A stretch of 64,000 bases of DNA from Calditrichota bacterium (lineage in GTDB: Bacteria > Calditrichota > Calditrichia > Calditrichales > Calditrichaceae), in NCBI GenBank assembly GCA_024278755.1, contig JAJRSO010000050.1, forward strand, positions 1 to 64,000, in the 5' to 3' direction. This document shows positions 43,456 through 54,004 of the stretch, piece after piece (position 1 is the first letter of the stretch; every line of letters begins with the position of its first letter). The translations under genes and the position numbers were made by a program. The notes under the pieces were generated by a model. The model saw only the letters and a list, made by a program, of their open reading frames with translations, did not search any database and was not told where the DNA came from.

Positions 43456-44772
43456 ATGTCCGCCACTACTTTTGTATTTTTAGCCATTTATTTTACCGGT
43501 TTGTTTTTAACCTTTCGCCATCCGTATTTCGGAATTGCGACCTATATTTTTGAATGGCACAACCATCCGCCCTATATGTGGTGGGGCCGGGATTTACCTG
43601 ATCTGCGCTGGTCTCTGCTTGTTTCGGTTATCACTTTGTTGAGTTTAATTATAAACTATAAAAAACTTGCCTATCTATATAAGCCGAAATACAACCTTAT
43701 TTGGTGGTTGGTAGCAATGACCATATGGATGTATTTTATCAGCGCCTTTTTTGCGATTGATCCTAAAACAAGTTTCCGTAAAGCAGAAATATTTTACAAA
43801 TTAACGATTCAGATTTTTCTTATGATGTTCTTAATCAGGGAAATAAAACATCATAAGGTTGTGATTTGGACGCTTATGATTGGCGTAGCCAATTTCGGAC
43901 GCGTGGCCTGGCAGCGAGGTTCAAACAGATATTTGGGTGTTATCGCTCCGAATTCAACGGAGGAAAATGCGGTGTCGGCACATGTGGCGGCTGTAATTCC
44001 ATTCTTTGAACTCTATTTTTTAATCGGCTCCAAATGGGAAAAAATAGTCTCTCTGCTCTCATTGCCATTTGCGGTTAATTTAATAATTCTGGCCAATTCA
44101 CGGGCCTCTTTTTTAGCGCTTGTCGTTATTGCGGCCCTTTCGCTTTTATGGATAAAAGGAAGGCTGCGCTGGCGGGTGATTTTAGGTACCATCGGCGGTA
44201 TCATTTTAGTGCTTAGCCTGGCCAACGACCAGTTTTGGAATCGGCAGGCTACCATGGAAAACTACGAAGAAGAGGGATCGGCAATGAGCCGTTTTTATCT
44301 TTGGAATGGCGCTTTAAAAATGTGGGCCGACCATCCGATGGGATTAGGCGGGAACGGATTTCAAATGCTTGCCATTGAATATATTCCCGAGTTGGCCGAA
44401 AAGATGGAAGAGCATGGCGCGAAAACGGTGCATAATACCTTTTTATTGGTGCTGGTAGAATGGGGGGTTGTGGGGTTGCTCCTCTTCCTTGGTTTCATTA
44501 TACATGCGATGTTTATTTTATATAAAACCAGGCATGATAGAAATAAATCTCCGGGTTACCGATATTATGTGGACGCAATGGCGATACAAATGGGGCTTTT
44601 GGGAATTTTAACCGCAGGTATATTTCATAACCGTTTATATTCAGAAGTTGTTTACTGGTTCGGCGCCTTTGCTGTTGCATTAAGGAATATACAGATGACC
44701 GAAATAGAAAATATACGGATGGAACTGCAAGCGGCAGAAGAAACCATTCCGGGAGAAACATCACGTGTCTGA
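43456..44772 (+). CDS. O-antigen ligase/polymerase-like membrane protein
   Basis: A 438-residue protein with ~11 membrane helices and a large loop (residues ~235-330) carrying SRFYLWNGALKMWADHPMGLGGNGFQ-type Wzy/WaaL residues split over the loop and EHGAKTVHNTFLLVLVEWGV. Its N-terminal YIFEWHNHPPYMWWGRDLPD block resembles the exosortase-associated ligase subgroup with a DUF5935-like N-terminus. It is probably the polymerase or ligase for this EPS. It overlaps the next gene by 8 bases. Confidence 0.85.
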   Translation: MSATTFVFLAIYFTGLFLTFRHPYFGIATYIFEWHNHPPYMWWGRDLPDLRWSLLVSVITLLSLIINYKKLAYLYKPKYNLIWWLVAMTIWMYFISAFFAIDPKTSFRKAEIFYKLTIQIFLMMFLIREIKHHKVVIWTLMIGVANFGRVAWQRGSNRYLGVIAPNSTEENAVSAHVAAVIPFFELYFLIGSKWEKIVSLLSLPFAVNLIILANSRASFLALVVIAALSLLWIKGRLRWRVILGTIGGIILVLSLANDQFWNRQATMENYEEEGSAMSRFYLWNGALKMWADHPMGLGGNGFQMLAIEYIPELAEKMEEHGAKTVHNTFLLVLVEWGVVGLLLFLGFIIHAMFILYKTRHDRNKSPGYRYYVDAMAIQMGLLGILTAGIFHNRLYSEVVYWFGAFAVALRNIQMTEIENIRMELQAAEETIPGETSRV

Positions 44773-46138
44773 AAAAAAAGTATTATATCTTACCGTTAAC
44801 TTTCCGCCAAACCAATCCGTTGGAACACACCGTGTGGCGAAAATTTTAAAATATATTGATGCGCAAAAATTCCGGTTTTTTGTTTTAACTTTAAAAGAAA
44901 AATACTACAATGCCGAGGCCGGGCAAAGTAGTGGAGACGAAAAAAAAATACCGGTTTCCGTACAGGTTTTCCGAACGGACCGCTGGGACTTAACCTATGT
45001 TTTTACAGCGCTAAAACAGTTTGCACGGAGAATGGTTAAACCTTCCGTCTCTATAGAAAATGGCAGTGCCGTCAATTCGCACGAGATAAAAAGAAGAAAC
45101 AAACGAACGGCAAAGCCAAAAAAAATCATCCTGTTTATTTACCGTCTGCGTGATTTCATCTTTTCCATATTCGAGTTTCCCGACAAGTATATCGGCTGGC
45201 TTCCGAACGCGGCGCGTCAGGGAATAAAAATTGTAAAGGAAAATAAGATCGATTTTATTTTAACAACGGCTCCGCCGCATTCATTGTTTCTTATAGCCGT
45301 TATCATTAAAAAATTTACCGCGGTTAAACTGGTTTTGGATTTTCGTGATCCCTGGGCCCTGTCCCGTTGGGACAAAGGAAATTTTGTACGTTATTATTTA
45401 GAACACTGGTTGGAAAGCTTTGTCCTTAAACGAGCCGATTTAATGTTGTTTGTAACAGAAAACTTGCGTGACGAATATATAAAAAATTATTCCAAAATGC
45501 CGATAGAGAAGTTCATACTCTTTTCGAATGGCTATGATCCTGATGATTTCCCCTCGGCCCCGTTAAAAGAAACATCAAAGACCGATATAATTCGTTTTGT
45601 TCATTTGGGAACGTTGTATAAAAAACGGAATCCTATGCATCTTATTAACGCGTTAGGCGCATTAAAAGCCAGTGGGTCTTTTCAGAAAATATCTGTCCGG
45701 CTGGAATTTATCGGCAGTATTGCCACGGAATTAAACTGGCTTCCCGATAAAATTAAACAACTTGGCCTCGGGGATATGGTCTCTTTTACGCCGCCGGTTA
45801 GTTTTAAGAAGAGCATCGAAACGATGTACGCTGCCGATGTATTAGTTATTATTCAGCCCGGAACCGATTTACAGATTCCGGCTAAAATGTTTGAGTATAT
45901 GTATACGGGAAAACCGATTTTTGCAGTGGCCGAACCGGATAGCGCTTCCGACCGGGTGATTGTTGCAGGGAATCTCGGGAAGATGGCGCCGGCAGACAAT
46001 CCGCAGAAAATAGAACAGTCATTGCGCGAAATGCTGGCATATATACGTCAGGAACAAAAGCCGAAATGGGAATATATTCAATCGTATAATTACAGTAACT
46101 ATATTTCGGTATTAGAAAAATGCCTGCAAGAGGTTTGA
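44765..46138 (+). CDS. Glycosyltransferase family 4
   Basis: A 457-residue GT-B enzyme starting at GTG. It opens KVLYLTVNFPPNQSVGTHRV, the FPP...G.R pattern of GT4s with an N-terminal lid. A basic insert lies near residues 95-125. The donor domain shows FVHLGTLYKKRNPMHLINAL and PAKMFEYMYTGKPIFAVAEP. It overlaps the ligase-like gene and is followed by another GT4 with a single-base gap. Confidence 0.88.
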   Translation: MSEKKVLYLTVNFPPNQSVGTHRVAKILKYIDAQKFRFFVLTLKEKYYNAEAGQSSGDEKKIPVSVQVFRTDRWDLTYVFTALKQFARRMVKPSVSIENGSAVNSHEIKRRNKRTAKPKKIILFIYRLRDFIFSIFEFPDKYIGWLPNAARQGIKIVKENKIDFILTTAPPHSLFLIAVIIKKFTAVKLVLDFRDPWALSRWDKGNFVRYYLEHWLESFVLKRADLMLFVTENLRDEYIKNYSKMPIEKFILFSNGYDPDDFPSAPLKETSKTDIIRFVHLGTLYKKRNPMHLINALGALKASGSFQKISVRLEFIGSIATELNWLPDKIKQLGLGDMVSFTPPVSFKKSIETMYAADVLVIIQPGTDLQIPAKMFEYMYTGKPIFAVAEPDSASDRVIVAGNLGKMAPADNPQKIEQSLREMLAYIRQEQKPKWEYIQSYNYSNYISVLEKCLQEV

Positions 46139-46139
46139 T

Positions 46140-47255
46140 ATGAAAATCCGTGTGGCACATATACTCTATTATCTGGCTCCGGCGGGTAAAGAGATTGGTA
46201 TTGTAAAACTGTTAAACGGGTTGGACCCGGATTTATTCGAAGGCTCTTTAATTATACTCGAAAAGATTTATGATGATTTGGGCCTGGATAGAAATAAAAC
46301 AGAAGTGACCGTGCTAAATCAGCCGCGTGGGAATGATTTTCTTTTACCCTTTAAGCTGGCCGGAATATTAAAAAAAGGAAAGTATGATATTGTCCATACA
46401 CATGCCTGGGGAACGCTGGTTGAAGGTGTGCTCGGTGCAAAATTAGCTGGAATACCGGTTATTATCCATGGTGAACACGGTACATTTCACCGAACCGGAA
46501 AACGAAAGACGGCTCAAAAGCTGTTTTTTAACTGGGCCGACCGCCTCTTGTCGGTTTCTGATGTGCTGGCAAACGATATCAGTAAAACAATTGGTATTAA
46601 ACGTGACAGGTTTTTTACCATTATGAATGGTGTGGACACGGATAAGTTTAAGCCGGACGAGGAAAAACGTAAATTTTACCGTACGCAATATGCGCTTAGT
46701 GCCGATACTATTTTAATTGGAACTGTCGGCAGACCCACAGCCGTAAAAAATCAACAGTTAATGGTTAAGGCATTGCCGTCTTTAGTTAAAAAATTTGGCG
46801 ATGTTCGTTTTATGAGTATTGGAATGACGCCGAGAAATTCTTTACGTGGAGATTTGGAATCCCTGGCCAAAAAACTGGGCGTTTTCGATAGGCTGATTTT
46901 CACAGGGCCGCAGTCGGATATTCCCGGATTTCTGAATGCGTTCGATCTTTTTGTTTTACCCTCTTTAAGCGAAGGCTGTTCCAATGTTATTCAGGAAGCA
47001 ATGGCAACGGCTTTGCCAATTGTTGCCAGCAATGTTGGCGGAACGCCGGAACTTTTAACGCATAATCAAACCGGATTGTTATTTGAATCGGACAACGTCC
47101 AGAAACTGGAAGAAACCATTATCCGGCTGTTACAAGATAAGGAATTGCGTCAGGCATTAGGACAAAACGCCCGTCAAAAAACCGAAGAGGATTTCTCTCT
47201 GGAATCAATGATTACCGCCTATCAGGATTTTTATCGGAGTTTAATAAAAAAATAA
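46140..47255 (+). CDS. Glycosyltransferase family 4 (GT4-type, PEP-CTERM/XrtA style)
   Basis: A 371-residue protein. The acceptor domain opens VAHILYYLAPAGKEIGIVKL and the donor site includes VGRPTAVKNQQLMVKALPSL and the E-x7-E segment SEGCSNVIQEAMATALPIVA, followed by GGTPEL. The start resembles glycosyltransferases of exosortase-A-associated clusters. It transfers one sugar in repeat-unit assembly; specificity is unknown. Confidence 0.9.
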   Translation: MKIRVAHILYYLAPAGKEIGIVKLLNGLDPDLFEGSLIILEKIYDDLGLDRNKTEVTVLNQPRGNDFLLPFKLAGILKKGKYDIVHTHAWGTLVEGVLGAKLAGIPVIIHGEHGTFHRTGKRKTAQKLFFNWADRLLSVSDVLANDISKTIGIKRDRFFTIMNGVDTDKFKPDEEKRKFYRTQYALSADTILIGTVGRPTAVKNQQLMVKALPSLVKKFGDVRFMSIGMTPRNSLRGDLESLAKKLGVFDRLIFTGPQSDIPGFLNAFDLFVLPSLSEGCSNVIQEAMATALPIVASNVGGTPELLTHNQTGLLFESDNVQKLEETIIRLLQDKELRQALGQNARQKTEEDFSLESMITAYQDFYRSLIKK

Positions 47256-47258
47256 CGT

Positions 47259-48280
47259 ATGAGTCTGCTAAAAAAAATAGTTTATCAATCCATTAATCTA
47301 AGCGGAATAAACGCATGGTCGCGAAAAAGGCATGCTAACAGTATCCTCTTTTTAACGTACCATCTGGTTTTGCCTTATTCCGAAAAATTTAAACGTTTTG
47401 ATTATCGTAATGTGGTTTCTACGGATCGTTTTGATGAACAGATTCGATTTTTGAAAAAGAACTACCAGATTATTTCCCTTTCGGAAGCCCATCGCTTAAT
47501 GCGGGGGAGTGGCAAAACGGTTCGTATGTTGTAATTACGTTTGATGATGGGTTCAGAAACAATTTTACCGATGCCTATCCGGTATTAAAAAATAATAATG
47601 CTCCGGCGACGTTTTATGTGTGTACAAATTTTATTGGCCAAAATAAAATGCTTTGGACAGAAATTGTAACGGCTTTGCTGACATTTACTAACAGAAAACA
47701 GATACAATTAAACCTAAAAGAATCCGTAGACTTTTCACTGGATTCTCCGCATGATGTGGAAAAAACGTCTTTAATAATTCGCCGGTACTTAAAAAAAAGC
47801 CCTGTCGCCGAAAAGAACCGCATACTTAACGAATTACAACAGCAATGCAATGACATAACAAATCCGGTTGAACTGGATGCGGAACGGTACCGTTTTATGA
47901 ATTGGGCCGAAGTTCGGGAAATGGCAAATAACAATATGGAAATTGGTTCGCATACGGAAAATCATATATTGCTAAACATGGTTGATGCCCGAACCGCTTT
48001 TAATGAATTGAAGAATTCCAAAGAAACGTTGGAGAAAGAACTGAAAAAGACCTGTTTTCATTTTAGTTATCCCAACGGAAGTTCGGAAAACTTTTCTCAT
48101 GAAAATATTGTGCAACTCCGGCAATTAGGGTATCGTTCTGCCGCAACGCAAATAAAAGGGTTCAATAATAAAGACACGGATGTATTTCAGATAAAACGAA
48201 TTAATATCAGCAGAGATATGGATTTGGCCGTTTTTAAGGCATATACTTCCGGGAACTATAAAATATTTGCCCGGGGATAA
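47259..48280 (+). pseudogene. Polysaccharide deacetylase, frameshifted in a G run
   Basis: The first frame reads to TVRML and stops at 47532-47534; the correct continuation GEWQNGSYVVITFDDGFRNN is in the next frame. The NodB-type metal and catalytic residues are in that second part (TFDDGF, and HTENH in EIGSHTENHILLN). The break lies in five Gs (47503-47507); a sixth G would restore one ~340-residue protein. Family members de-N-acetylate polysaccharides. The N-terminal SILFLTYHLVLP block and length match exosortase-associated deacetylases. If the reading is right the gene is inactive in this sequence; if a G was lost during sequencing the gene is intact. Confidence 0.82.
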
Positions 48281-48284
48281 GGGA

Positions 48285-49316
48285 ATGATGAACCGAAAAA
48301 AAACAACCAAGTTTGATGCGGTGCCATTAGCAGATATCTTGCAGAAATATTCCGAGAGTTCAGGAATTAGTTTAACCCGTTTTGTAATTAAAAAATATAT
48401 AGATCGTCCCATATCGTTGGTGTTCAGAATAAAACTGGAATTAGAGAATGGCGACCTGCAAAATATTTATTTGAAATATTATAAACCTGTTCAGGAAGCC
48501 GCCCGGATTACCAGCGTTGTAAAACGAGATTTCGAAACGACCCGGTTTTGGTATAACCGGTTTAAAAAAAGTAAAACATATAAAGTAGTAGAGCCGCTCT
48601 ATGCCGATCCCGAAAAATCGGTTTTGATTACCCGTGAAAGCAGCGGATACAGCCTGTGGGAATACATCAATAAAAACGGCCAGTTTTTTCCTTCTGCGGA
48701 TCTGAAACGGCAGATGTTCGAAATGACCCGGCGTTCGGGCCAGTGGCTGCGTTTTTTTCAGGAAATCCCTTTTCAGGGGAAAAAAAGCCTGATTGAGCTG
48801 GAAGAAATTATCGATTATATCTCCCTGCGGCTAAACCGATTGCAGGATAATTCCAAAATAAAATTTGACGAGCAGCTAAAAAAAGATGTTCTATACTATA
48901 TTCGTAAAAACTGGAATGACGTTTCTCTGGAGGAAAGAGGAAAATCCTATGTTCATGCGGATCTTTCTTTATCAAATATATTAATTGATTCTGATACGGT
49001 TACCGTCCTAGATTTCAATAAAATAGAGATAGGTTCACCGTTTAAAGACCTGACTCGTTTTTGCCATCAGTTACAACTACTAAAAAACAAACCGACCTTT
49101 AATAAACGCTTTGTCGAAAATTTACAGATCCATTTTCTGGAAGGATACGAACAACCGGAAATTATCCGACATCCTCTGTTTAAAATTTACCTTATGATCC
49201 ATACCATTAACCATCTCGGGAAAACCGCAAGATACTGGGAGCATTCCTTTGTTGAAAATATTTACAACCGCTGGATTGTACGAAACACACTTAACCGAAT
49301 CCGGAAAATAGTTTGA
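48285..49316 (+). CDS. Aminoglycoside-phosphotransferase-like / lipopolysaccharide-kinase-like protein
   Basis: A ~343-residue kinase-fold protein. The catalytic loop is YVHADLSLSNILID (HxDxxxxN), followed by TVLDFNKIEIGSPFKDL, in which the metal-binding D is kept but the following residues differ from DFG/DWE. An N-lobe with IYLKYYKP holds the probable ATP lysine. Such enzymes phosphorylate sugars (for example in LPS core). A TTG at 48267 would extend it into the previous gene; ATG 48285/48288 after AAGGGA is preferred. The substrate is unknown. Confidence 0.72.
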   Translation: MMNRKKTTKFDAVPLADILQKYSESSGISLTRFVIKKYIDRPISLVFRIKLELENGDLQNIYLKYYKPVQEAARITSVVKRDFETTRFWYNRFKKSKTYKVVEPLYADPEKSVLITRESSGYSLWEYINKNGQFFPSADLKRQMFEMTRRSGQWLRFFQEIPFQGKKSLIELEEIIDYISLRLNRLQDNSKIKFDEQLKKDVLYYIRKNWNDVSLEERGKSYVHADLSLSNILIDSDTVTVLDFNKIEIGSPFKDLTRFCHQLQLLKNKPTFNKRFVENLQIHFLEGYEQPEIIRHPLFKIYLMIHTINHLGKTARYWEHSFVENIYNRWIVRNTLNRIRKIV

Positions 49317-49317
49317 T

Positions 49318-51564
49318 ATGGGTATACGGAATAAAATAAACAAAATAAAAAGAATGTCCCTTGCCGAACTCTTATTCCGGCTTACAGAGCAGTTGCGCAT
49401 ACGGAAAGAACGCCTGTTTTTTCCGCGCGAACAGCAACGTGTTTTTTCTGATACTTTTAATTTTTTTACTCCCGCGCAGCCGGAGTTATTCTCTCTGTAT
49501 CAACAGAAGAAACTAATTGATTTGCTCGATCATCCGCAGATGATGCGATCTGTCTCCGAAAAACTAAACGAAAAACGGCGCCAACGGTTTTTATCCGAAT
49601 ATCCCGGGGAGTATCAAAAAAGCCTGTTAAGGGCAGATGCTTTTCTGGAGCATAAATTTGCTTTTTTGGGTGTCAAATTCCGGTTGCCCGACCCTATTCC
49701 CTGGCAGTGCGATCCAGTCTCTTTAAATCCCTATCCAACAGGTTTTTATCGTGAGATTAATATTTTTACCAATGAAAATGCCGGCGACGTGAAACATGTC
49801 TGGGAAGTGAACCGTCTGCAGTTTGTTATCGAAATCGCCAAAGCCTATTATTTATCAGGTAATGAAAAATACGGAGACAAAGTAAAACAACTTATCCTCG
49901 ACTGGGATAGGAATAATCCTTACAAAACCGGAATTGCCTGGAGCAGCGCATTGGAAGTCGGCGTCCGTGTTTTAGCTCTTATCTGGATCTTAAATTTTTA
50001 TAAGGCCGGTCCTAAGCCCGATGCAAATGTGTTAAAAACATTGGTGCGGCTTATCTATTTAAGCGGCGTCTATTTACATGAAAATTTATCCATCTATTTT
50101 AGCCCCTACAACCATTTAATCGGTGAAGCGGCCGGACTGTTTGCCGTTGGCTATTTGTTCCCCGGATTTAAAAATGCCAAAAAATACGAACAGGAAAGCT
50201 GGCGCATTTTATCTGATCAGATAAATAAACAATTTCATCCGGACGGCGGATTGGTGGAACAGGCTACTTTTTACCACCATTTCACATTGGGCTTCTTCTT
50301 TCAGGCGCTGGCCTTTAAGCGCCTAAACGGCGAATCGGTTCCGGGAAACTATTTTGACCAACTGGAAAAGGCCACTGAATTTGCTCTGTATATGACTAAG
50401 CCCGAAGGGCACCTGCCCTATCTTGGGGATATCGACGACGCCCGATCCATCTATTTCAGTGATCCGACCCATTGGGATTTCAGTTCGTTTCAGGCCATCG
50501 GGGCCGCTCTTTTTAAACGGGCCGACATGAAACAGGCGGCAGGTCATTTTAAAGAAGACGCTTTTTGGATTTTACCGGACAGCGACCGTTTCCGTTTTGA
50601 TGCGTTAAGTACAGCCCAAAAAAAAGAAGGACTAATGCAGTTCCCGGATGCGGGGTACACCATTTTTAAGAAAAACAGCCTGTTCGGTATGATGGATCAC
50701 GGCCCGCTGGCCCACGGCGTTTTTCATGACGAAACGCCTTCGGCGGCGCACGGACATGCCGATTTGCTGGCCATCGAGCTTTCCGCTTTTAATGAATCCT
50801 TTTTAATCGATCCCGGCTTTTCTAATTACCGTGGCGATTTTAACTGGCATTCCTATTTTCGCAGCACCGCCGCGCACAATACCATCGAAATTGACGGCCA
50901 GTCCCAGGCCAAGCAGGGGGGGATCCTGCAGTGGTCGCATGCGCCAAAATTTAAAATGCTGAACCTGCTAAACGAAGACTGGATACAGGGTGTTTGCGCC
51001 GAGCATTACGGTTACCGTCGCCTGCCGGGAAAACCAACGCACCGCCGCTGTTTTCTGTTTGTGGATAAGGCCTTCTTTATTTCTGTCGACTGGATTTTCG
51101 GTAAAGGAAGTGAAACACATTCTATCTATTACAATCAACATTTCGATTCGGGAATCCTTGTAAAAAAACAAAAGGACGAAAATACGCTTCTGGCAAAAGG
51201 GCAAACAGGTAGCCTTGCCTTGCATTATTTTAGTGATGCGGATGAACCGTTTCATATTGAAATAAACAGAGGCGGAGACGGTCCGGAACAGGGTTGGATT
51301 TCACCCACTTACCTGGCGCGTACACCGGCTTTTGCGGCGCGCATGGGCGGAGAGTTTTCGTTGCCGTTTACACTGCTCACACTCTATCTGCCGTTTAAAA
51401 ATAAAAGCGAATGGAAGGTTGCAGGCCAATTGTCCGGCATCGAAATCACCGGGACAGATACAAAATATTCCATTCGTTCTGAATCCTCTGCACACGAATC
51501 ACTCCGGATTGCAAAAACCCAAAACGGGGTAGAACAAAGGGTGACAATGAATCCCTCCGGATAG
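49318..51564 (+). CDS. Heparinase II/III-like protein, EPS-associated
   Basis: Residues ~60-380 form an alpha-helical toroid (alginate-lyase-like N-domain, with AWSSALEVGVRVLALIWILN and FSPYNHLIGEAAGLFAVGYL). The rest is the beta-sandwich Heparinase_II_III domain with SAAHGHADLLAIELSAFNES and STAAHNTIEIDGQSQ, holding the catalytic-type histidine and tyrosine neighbourhood. There is no signal peptide, as usual for the versions in exosortase-type EPS loci. The length is 748. It may trim or modify an acidic EPS, or act as a polymer lyase; activity is not shown. Confidence 0.82.
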   Translation: MGIRNKINKIKRMSLAELLFRLTEQLRIRKERLFFPREQQRVFSDTFNFFTPAQPELFSLYQQKKLIDLLDHPQMMRSVSEKLNEKRRQRFLSEYPGEYQKSLLRADAFLEHKFAFLGVKFRLPDPIPWQCDPVSLNPYPTGFYREINIFTNENAGDVKHVWEVNRLQFVIEIAKAYYLSGNEKYGDKVKQLILDWDRNNPYKTGIAWSSALEVGVRVLALIWILNFYKAGPKPDANVLKTLVRLIYLSGVYLHENLSIYFSPYNHLIGEAAGLFAVGYLFPGFKNAKKYEQESWRILSDQINKQFHPDGGLVEQATFYHHFTLGFFFQALAFKRLNGESVPGNYFDQLEKATEFALYMTKPEGHLPYLGDIDDARSIYFSDPTHWDFSSFQAIGAALFKRADMKQAAGHFKEDAFWILPDSDRFRFDALSTAQKKEGLMQFPDAGYTIFKKNSLFGMMDHGPLAHGVFHDETPSAAHGHADLLAIELSAFNESFLIDPGFSNYRGDFNWHSYFRSTAAHNTIEIDGQSQAKQGGILQWSHAPKFKMLNLLNEDWIQGVCAEHYGYRRLPGKPTHRRCFLFVDKAFFISVDWIFGKGSETHSIYYNQHFDSGILVKKQKDENTLLAKGQTGSLALHYFSDADEPFHIEINRGGDGPEQGWISPTYLARTPAFAARMGGEFSLPFTLLTLYLPFKNKSEWKVAGQLSGIEITGTDTKYSIRSESSAHESLRIAKTQNGVEQRVTMNPSG

Positions 51565-51689
51565 TCTTTGCCGGAAAGCGATAGATAACGAAGAATCTCC
51601 GCTCACTAAACAGGAGGAGTTTTTTAGGCGAATTCCTCGCTTTACATAGAAATATAAATAAATATCTCAAACTAAAAGGAAGCGAACTC

Positions 51690-52757
51690 TTGGCAAGCAA
51701 ACAAATTAAAGTTCTGGAAATTTCATCGTATCCGCCGCCGCGTGCCGGCTGGGGGATGCGTATCTATTTTTTAAAACAGGTGATGGAAAAGAACGGCGAC
51801 GTCTGCTCCGTACTGAATGTGGGAAAAGGACGTTTTCTGACAGACCGGGATTTTATTCCGGTTTTCGGAGCGCTGGATTACTCCATTAAAGTGTTAAAAC
51901 ACCGTTTAAAAGGTTTTCTGATTCATATGCATCTGAATGGCGATTCGCCTAAAGGATTTATGCTCACCAGTATCGCTCTGCTTATTTCGGTGCTCACCTT
52001 TCGCCGTCCGGTCATTACATTTCATGCAGGGCCGGTGCAAAAGTATTTCCCGCAGTCTCAGGCGCCGCAACTAACGCTGCTCTATAAATATATTTTCTGG
52101 TTGCCGCGTACAATTATCTGTAACAACGAAGCGGTAAAACAGAACATCGTCGGTTACGGCGTAAATCCCCATAAAATTGAAACCATCCAGGCCTTTAGTA
52201 GACAATATTTAAACTTTGAAAAAGTCGAACTCCCTGAAAAAACCGAAACATTTTTTACCGGCCATGCACCGGTTATTTGCAGTTATGTGTTTTTCCGGCC
52301 CGAGTTTTTCATCGAAGAAATGATACAAGCGGTGGCTGAAGTTGTGAAAAAACAACCTGCGTTCGGTTTGATCATCATGGGTTCGGAAATGGGTTCCGAA
52401 GATATTCGGAAACTCATTGCCGATTTGGGCCTGCAAAACAATGTTCTGCTGGCCGGCGATCAGGATCACGATGCGTTTCTTACAATAATGAGCCGCTCAA
52501 AGTTTTATCTGCGTACGCCCTTTAAAGATGGCATTGCCTCGTCTGTATTGGAAGCGCTGGCTCTCGGCGTCCCGGTGGTGGCCTGCGAAAACGGCAGCCG
52601 TCCCGAAAGCACCATTACCTATGAAAACCGCAATGTACAGGATATGGCCGAAAAAATTCTGAATACGCTGGAAAATTATGATCAGGCCGTTGCCGCAGTT
52701 GTTAAGCCGGAAATTAAAGACACCATTGTGGACGAACTAAAGGTTTTAGGTAAATGA
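51690..52757 (+). CDS. Glycosyltransferase family 4
   Basis: A 355-residue GT-B protein starting at TTG, with AAAGGAAG 6 bases upstream. Opening: VLEISSYPPPRAGWGMRIYF. The donor domain has FKDGIASSVLEALALGVPVV and CENGSRPEST. It overlaps the following gene by four bases (ATGA), so the two are translationally coupled. A 125-base gap separates it from the heparinase-like gene. Confidence 0.87.
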   Translation: MASKQIKVLEISSYPPPRAGWGMRIYFLKQVMEKNGDVCSVLNVGKGRFLTDRDFIPVFGALDYSIKVLKHRLKGFLIHMHLNGDSPKGFMLTSIALLISVLTFRRPVITFHAGPVQKYFPQSQAPQLTLLYKYIFWLPRTIICNNEAVKQNIVGYGVNPHKIETIQAFSRQYLNFEKVELPEKTETFFTGHAPVICSYVFFRPEFFIEEMIQAVAEVVKKQPAFGLIIMGSEMGSEDIRKLIADLGLQNNVLLAGDQDHDAFLTIMSRSKFYLRTPFKDGIASSVLEALALGVPVVACENGSRPESTITYENRNVQDMAEKILNTLENYDQAVAAVVKPEIKDTIVDELKVLGK

Positions 52758-53914
52758 GAATACTCTATCATCACCGTACCTTAGGCGACGGCGCCGAAGG
52801 AATACATATCCAGTCGATAGTAAATCAGTTAAAAGAATTAGGGCACGAAGTGCGTGTTGTCTCTCTTGTAGGCGAACAAACGGAATTCCGTTCATCCCAG
52901 GATGCGAAAGAAAGCAAATGGGATAAAATTAAAGCCTTTATTCCCCAGCCGGTGTATGAGCTGGCAGAAATTGCCTATAACCTGAAGGGGAAGAGCATGT
53001 TAATGTCGGCCATAAAAGAATTTAAACCGGATATGATTTACGACCGCTATGCACATTTTAGTTTTTCCGCTTTGTGGGCGGCTTCAAAGACAAAGGTACC
53101 GCTGATTCTGGAAGTCAATTCACCCTATTCCATACAAAAACGGCAGTGGGAAAAGGTGTATTTTCCCGGTCTTTCGGAAATGGGTGAACGTAAGATATTT
53201 AATAAGGCGCCGCATATTATTGTGGTCTCTTCGCCCTTAAAAAAGATTGTGATGGAGTATGGCGTTCCTGCCGACAAAATAACGGTGTTGCCAAACGGAA
53301 CCGATGTGCAGCGTTTTAATCCGGCGCTGGAGGTTGCCGACTTAAGAAAAGAATTAAAAATAGAAGGGAAAACGGTTATCGGCTTTGTTGGTATTCTTAG
53401 GCGCTGGCACAATATAGATAAACTGATCGACATTCTGGAAAAAATGGATTTAAAAAAGCAGAATGCGGTGATGCTTTTTCTCGGAGACGGGCCCAGTTAC
53501 CGGGAATTAAAAGAGTACAATGACGAAAGGGGAAATACCGAAACCATAAAATTCCTCGGCCGCATTGCCCATTCGGAAATTCAGCGCTATGTGGCCCTAA
53601 TGGATATTGCGGTGAGTCCGCATGCCACACCCTATTCTTCGCCCATGAAAATATTGGAATATATGGCCATGGAAAAAGCGGTGCTGGCGCCGGATATGCC
53701 CAATATTACCGATTTAATCGATCACGATAAGACCGGCGTTTTATTTACACCCGATGATGCCGATTCATTAAAAAAGCAATTGGTAAAACTGATTCGGGAT
53801 TCGAATCTGCGGCAACAATTGGGACAGGCCGCTCGGGAAAAAGTAATCCGTGAATTTACCTGGCGCAAGAATGCCGAGAAAACCGTGGCTTTGGCATCGA
53901 ATTTGATTTCTTAA
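52754..53914 (+). CDS. Glycosyltransferase family 4
   Basis: A 386-residue enzyme. MRILYHHRTLGDGAEGIHIQ is the N-terminal loop; the acceptor side has YDRYAHFSFSALWAASKTKV; the donor domain has GFVGILRRWHNIDKLIDILE and SSPMKILEYMAMEKAVLAPD. Its ATG overlaps the stop of the upstream GT4. It adds one sugar in the same pathway. Confidence 0.88.
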   Translation: MRILYHHRTLGDGAEGIHIQSIVNQLKELGHEVRVVSLVGEQTEFRSSQDAKESKWDKIKAFIPQPVYELAEIAYNLKGKSMLMSAIKEFKPDMIYDRYAHFSFSALWAASKTKVPLILEVNSPYSIQKRQWEKVYFPGLSEMGERKIFNKAPHIIVVSSPLKKIVMEYGVPADKITVLPNGTDVQRFNPALEVADLRKELKIEGKTVIGFVGILRRWHNIDKLIDILEKMDLKKQNAVMLFLGDGPSYRELKEYNDERGNTETIKFLGRIAHSEIQRYVALMDIAVSPHATPYSSPMKILEYMAMEKAVLAPDMPNITDLIDHDKTGVLFTPDDADSLKKQLVKLIRDSNLRQQLGQAAREKVIREFTWRKNAEKTVALASNLIS

Positions 53915-54004
53915 ACACAGTAAAAAGCCGAAATTAGCGGCATAAGCAGCCCGGAAGCGGATCCATCGGCTTTTATCTGCATTACGTATTAGTAAAAGGA
54001 AAAT

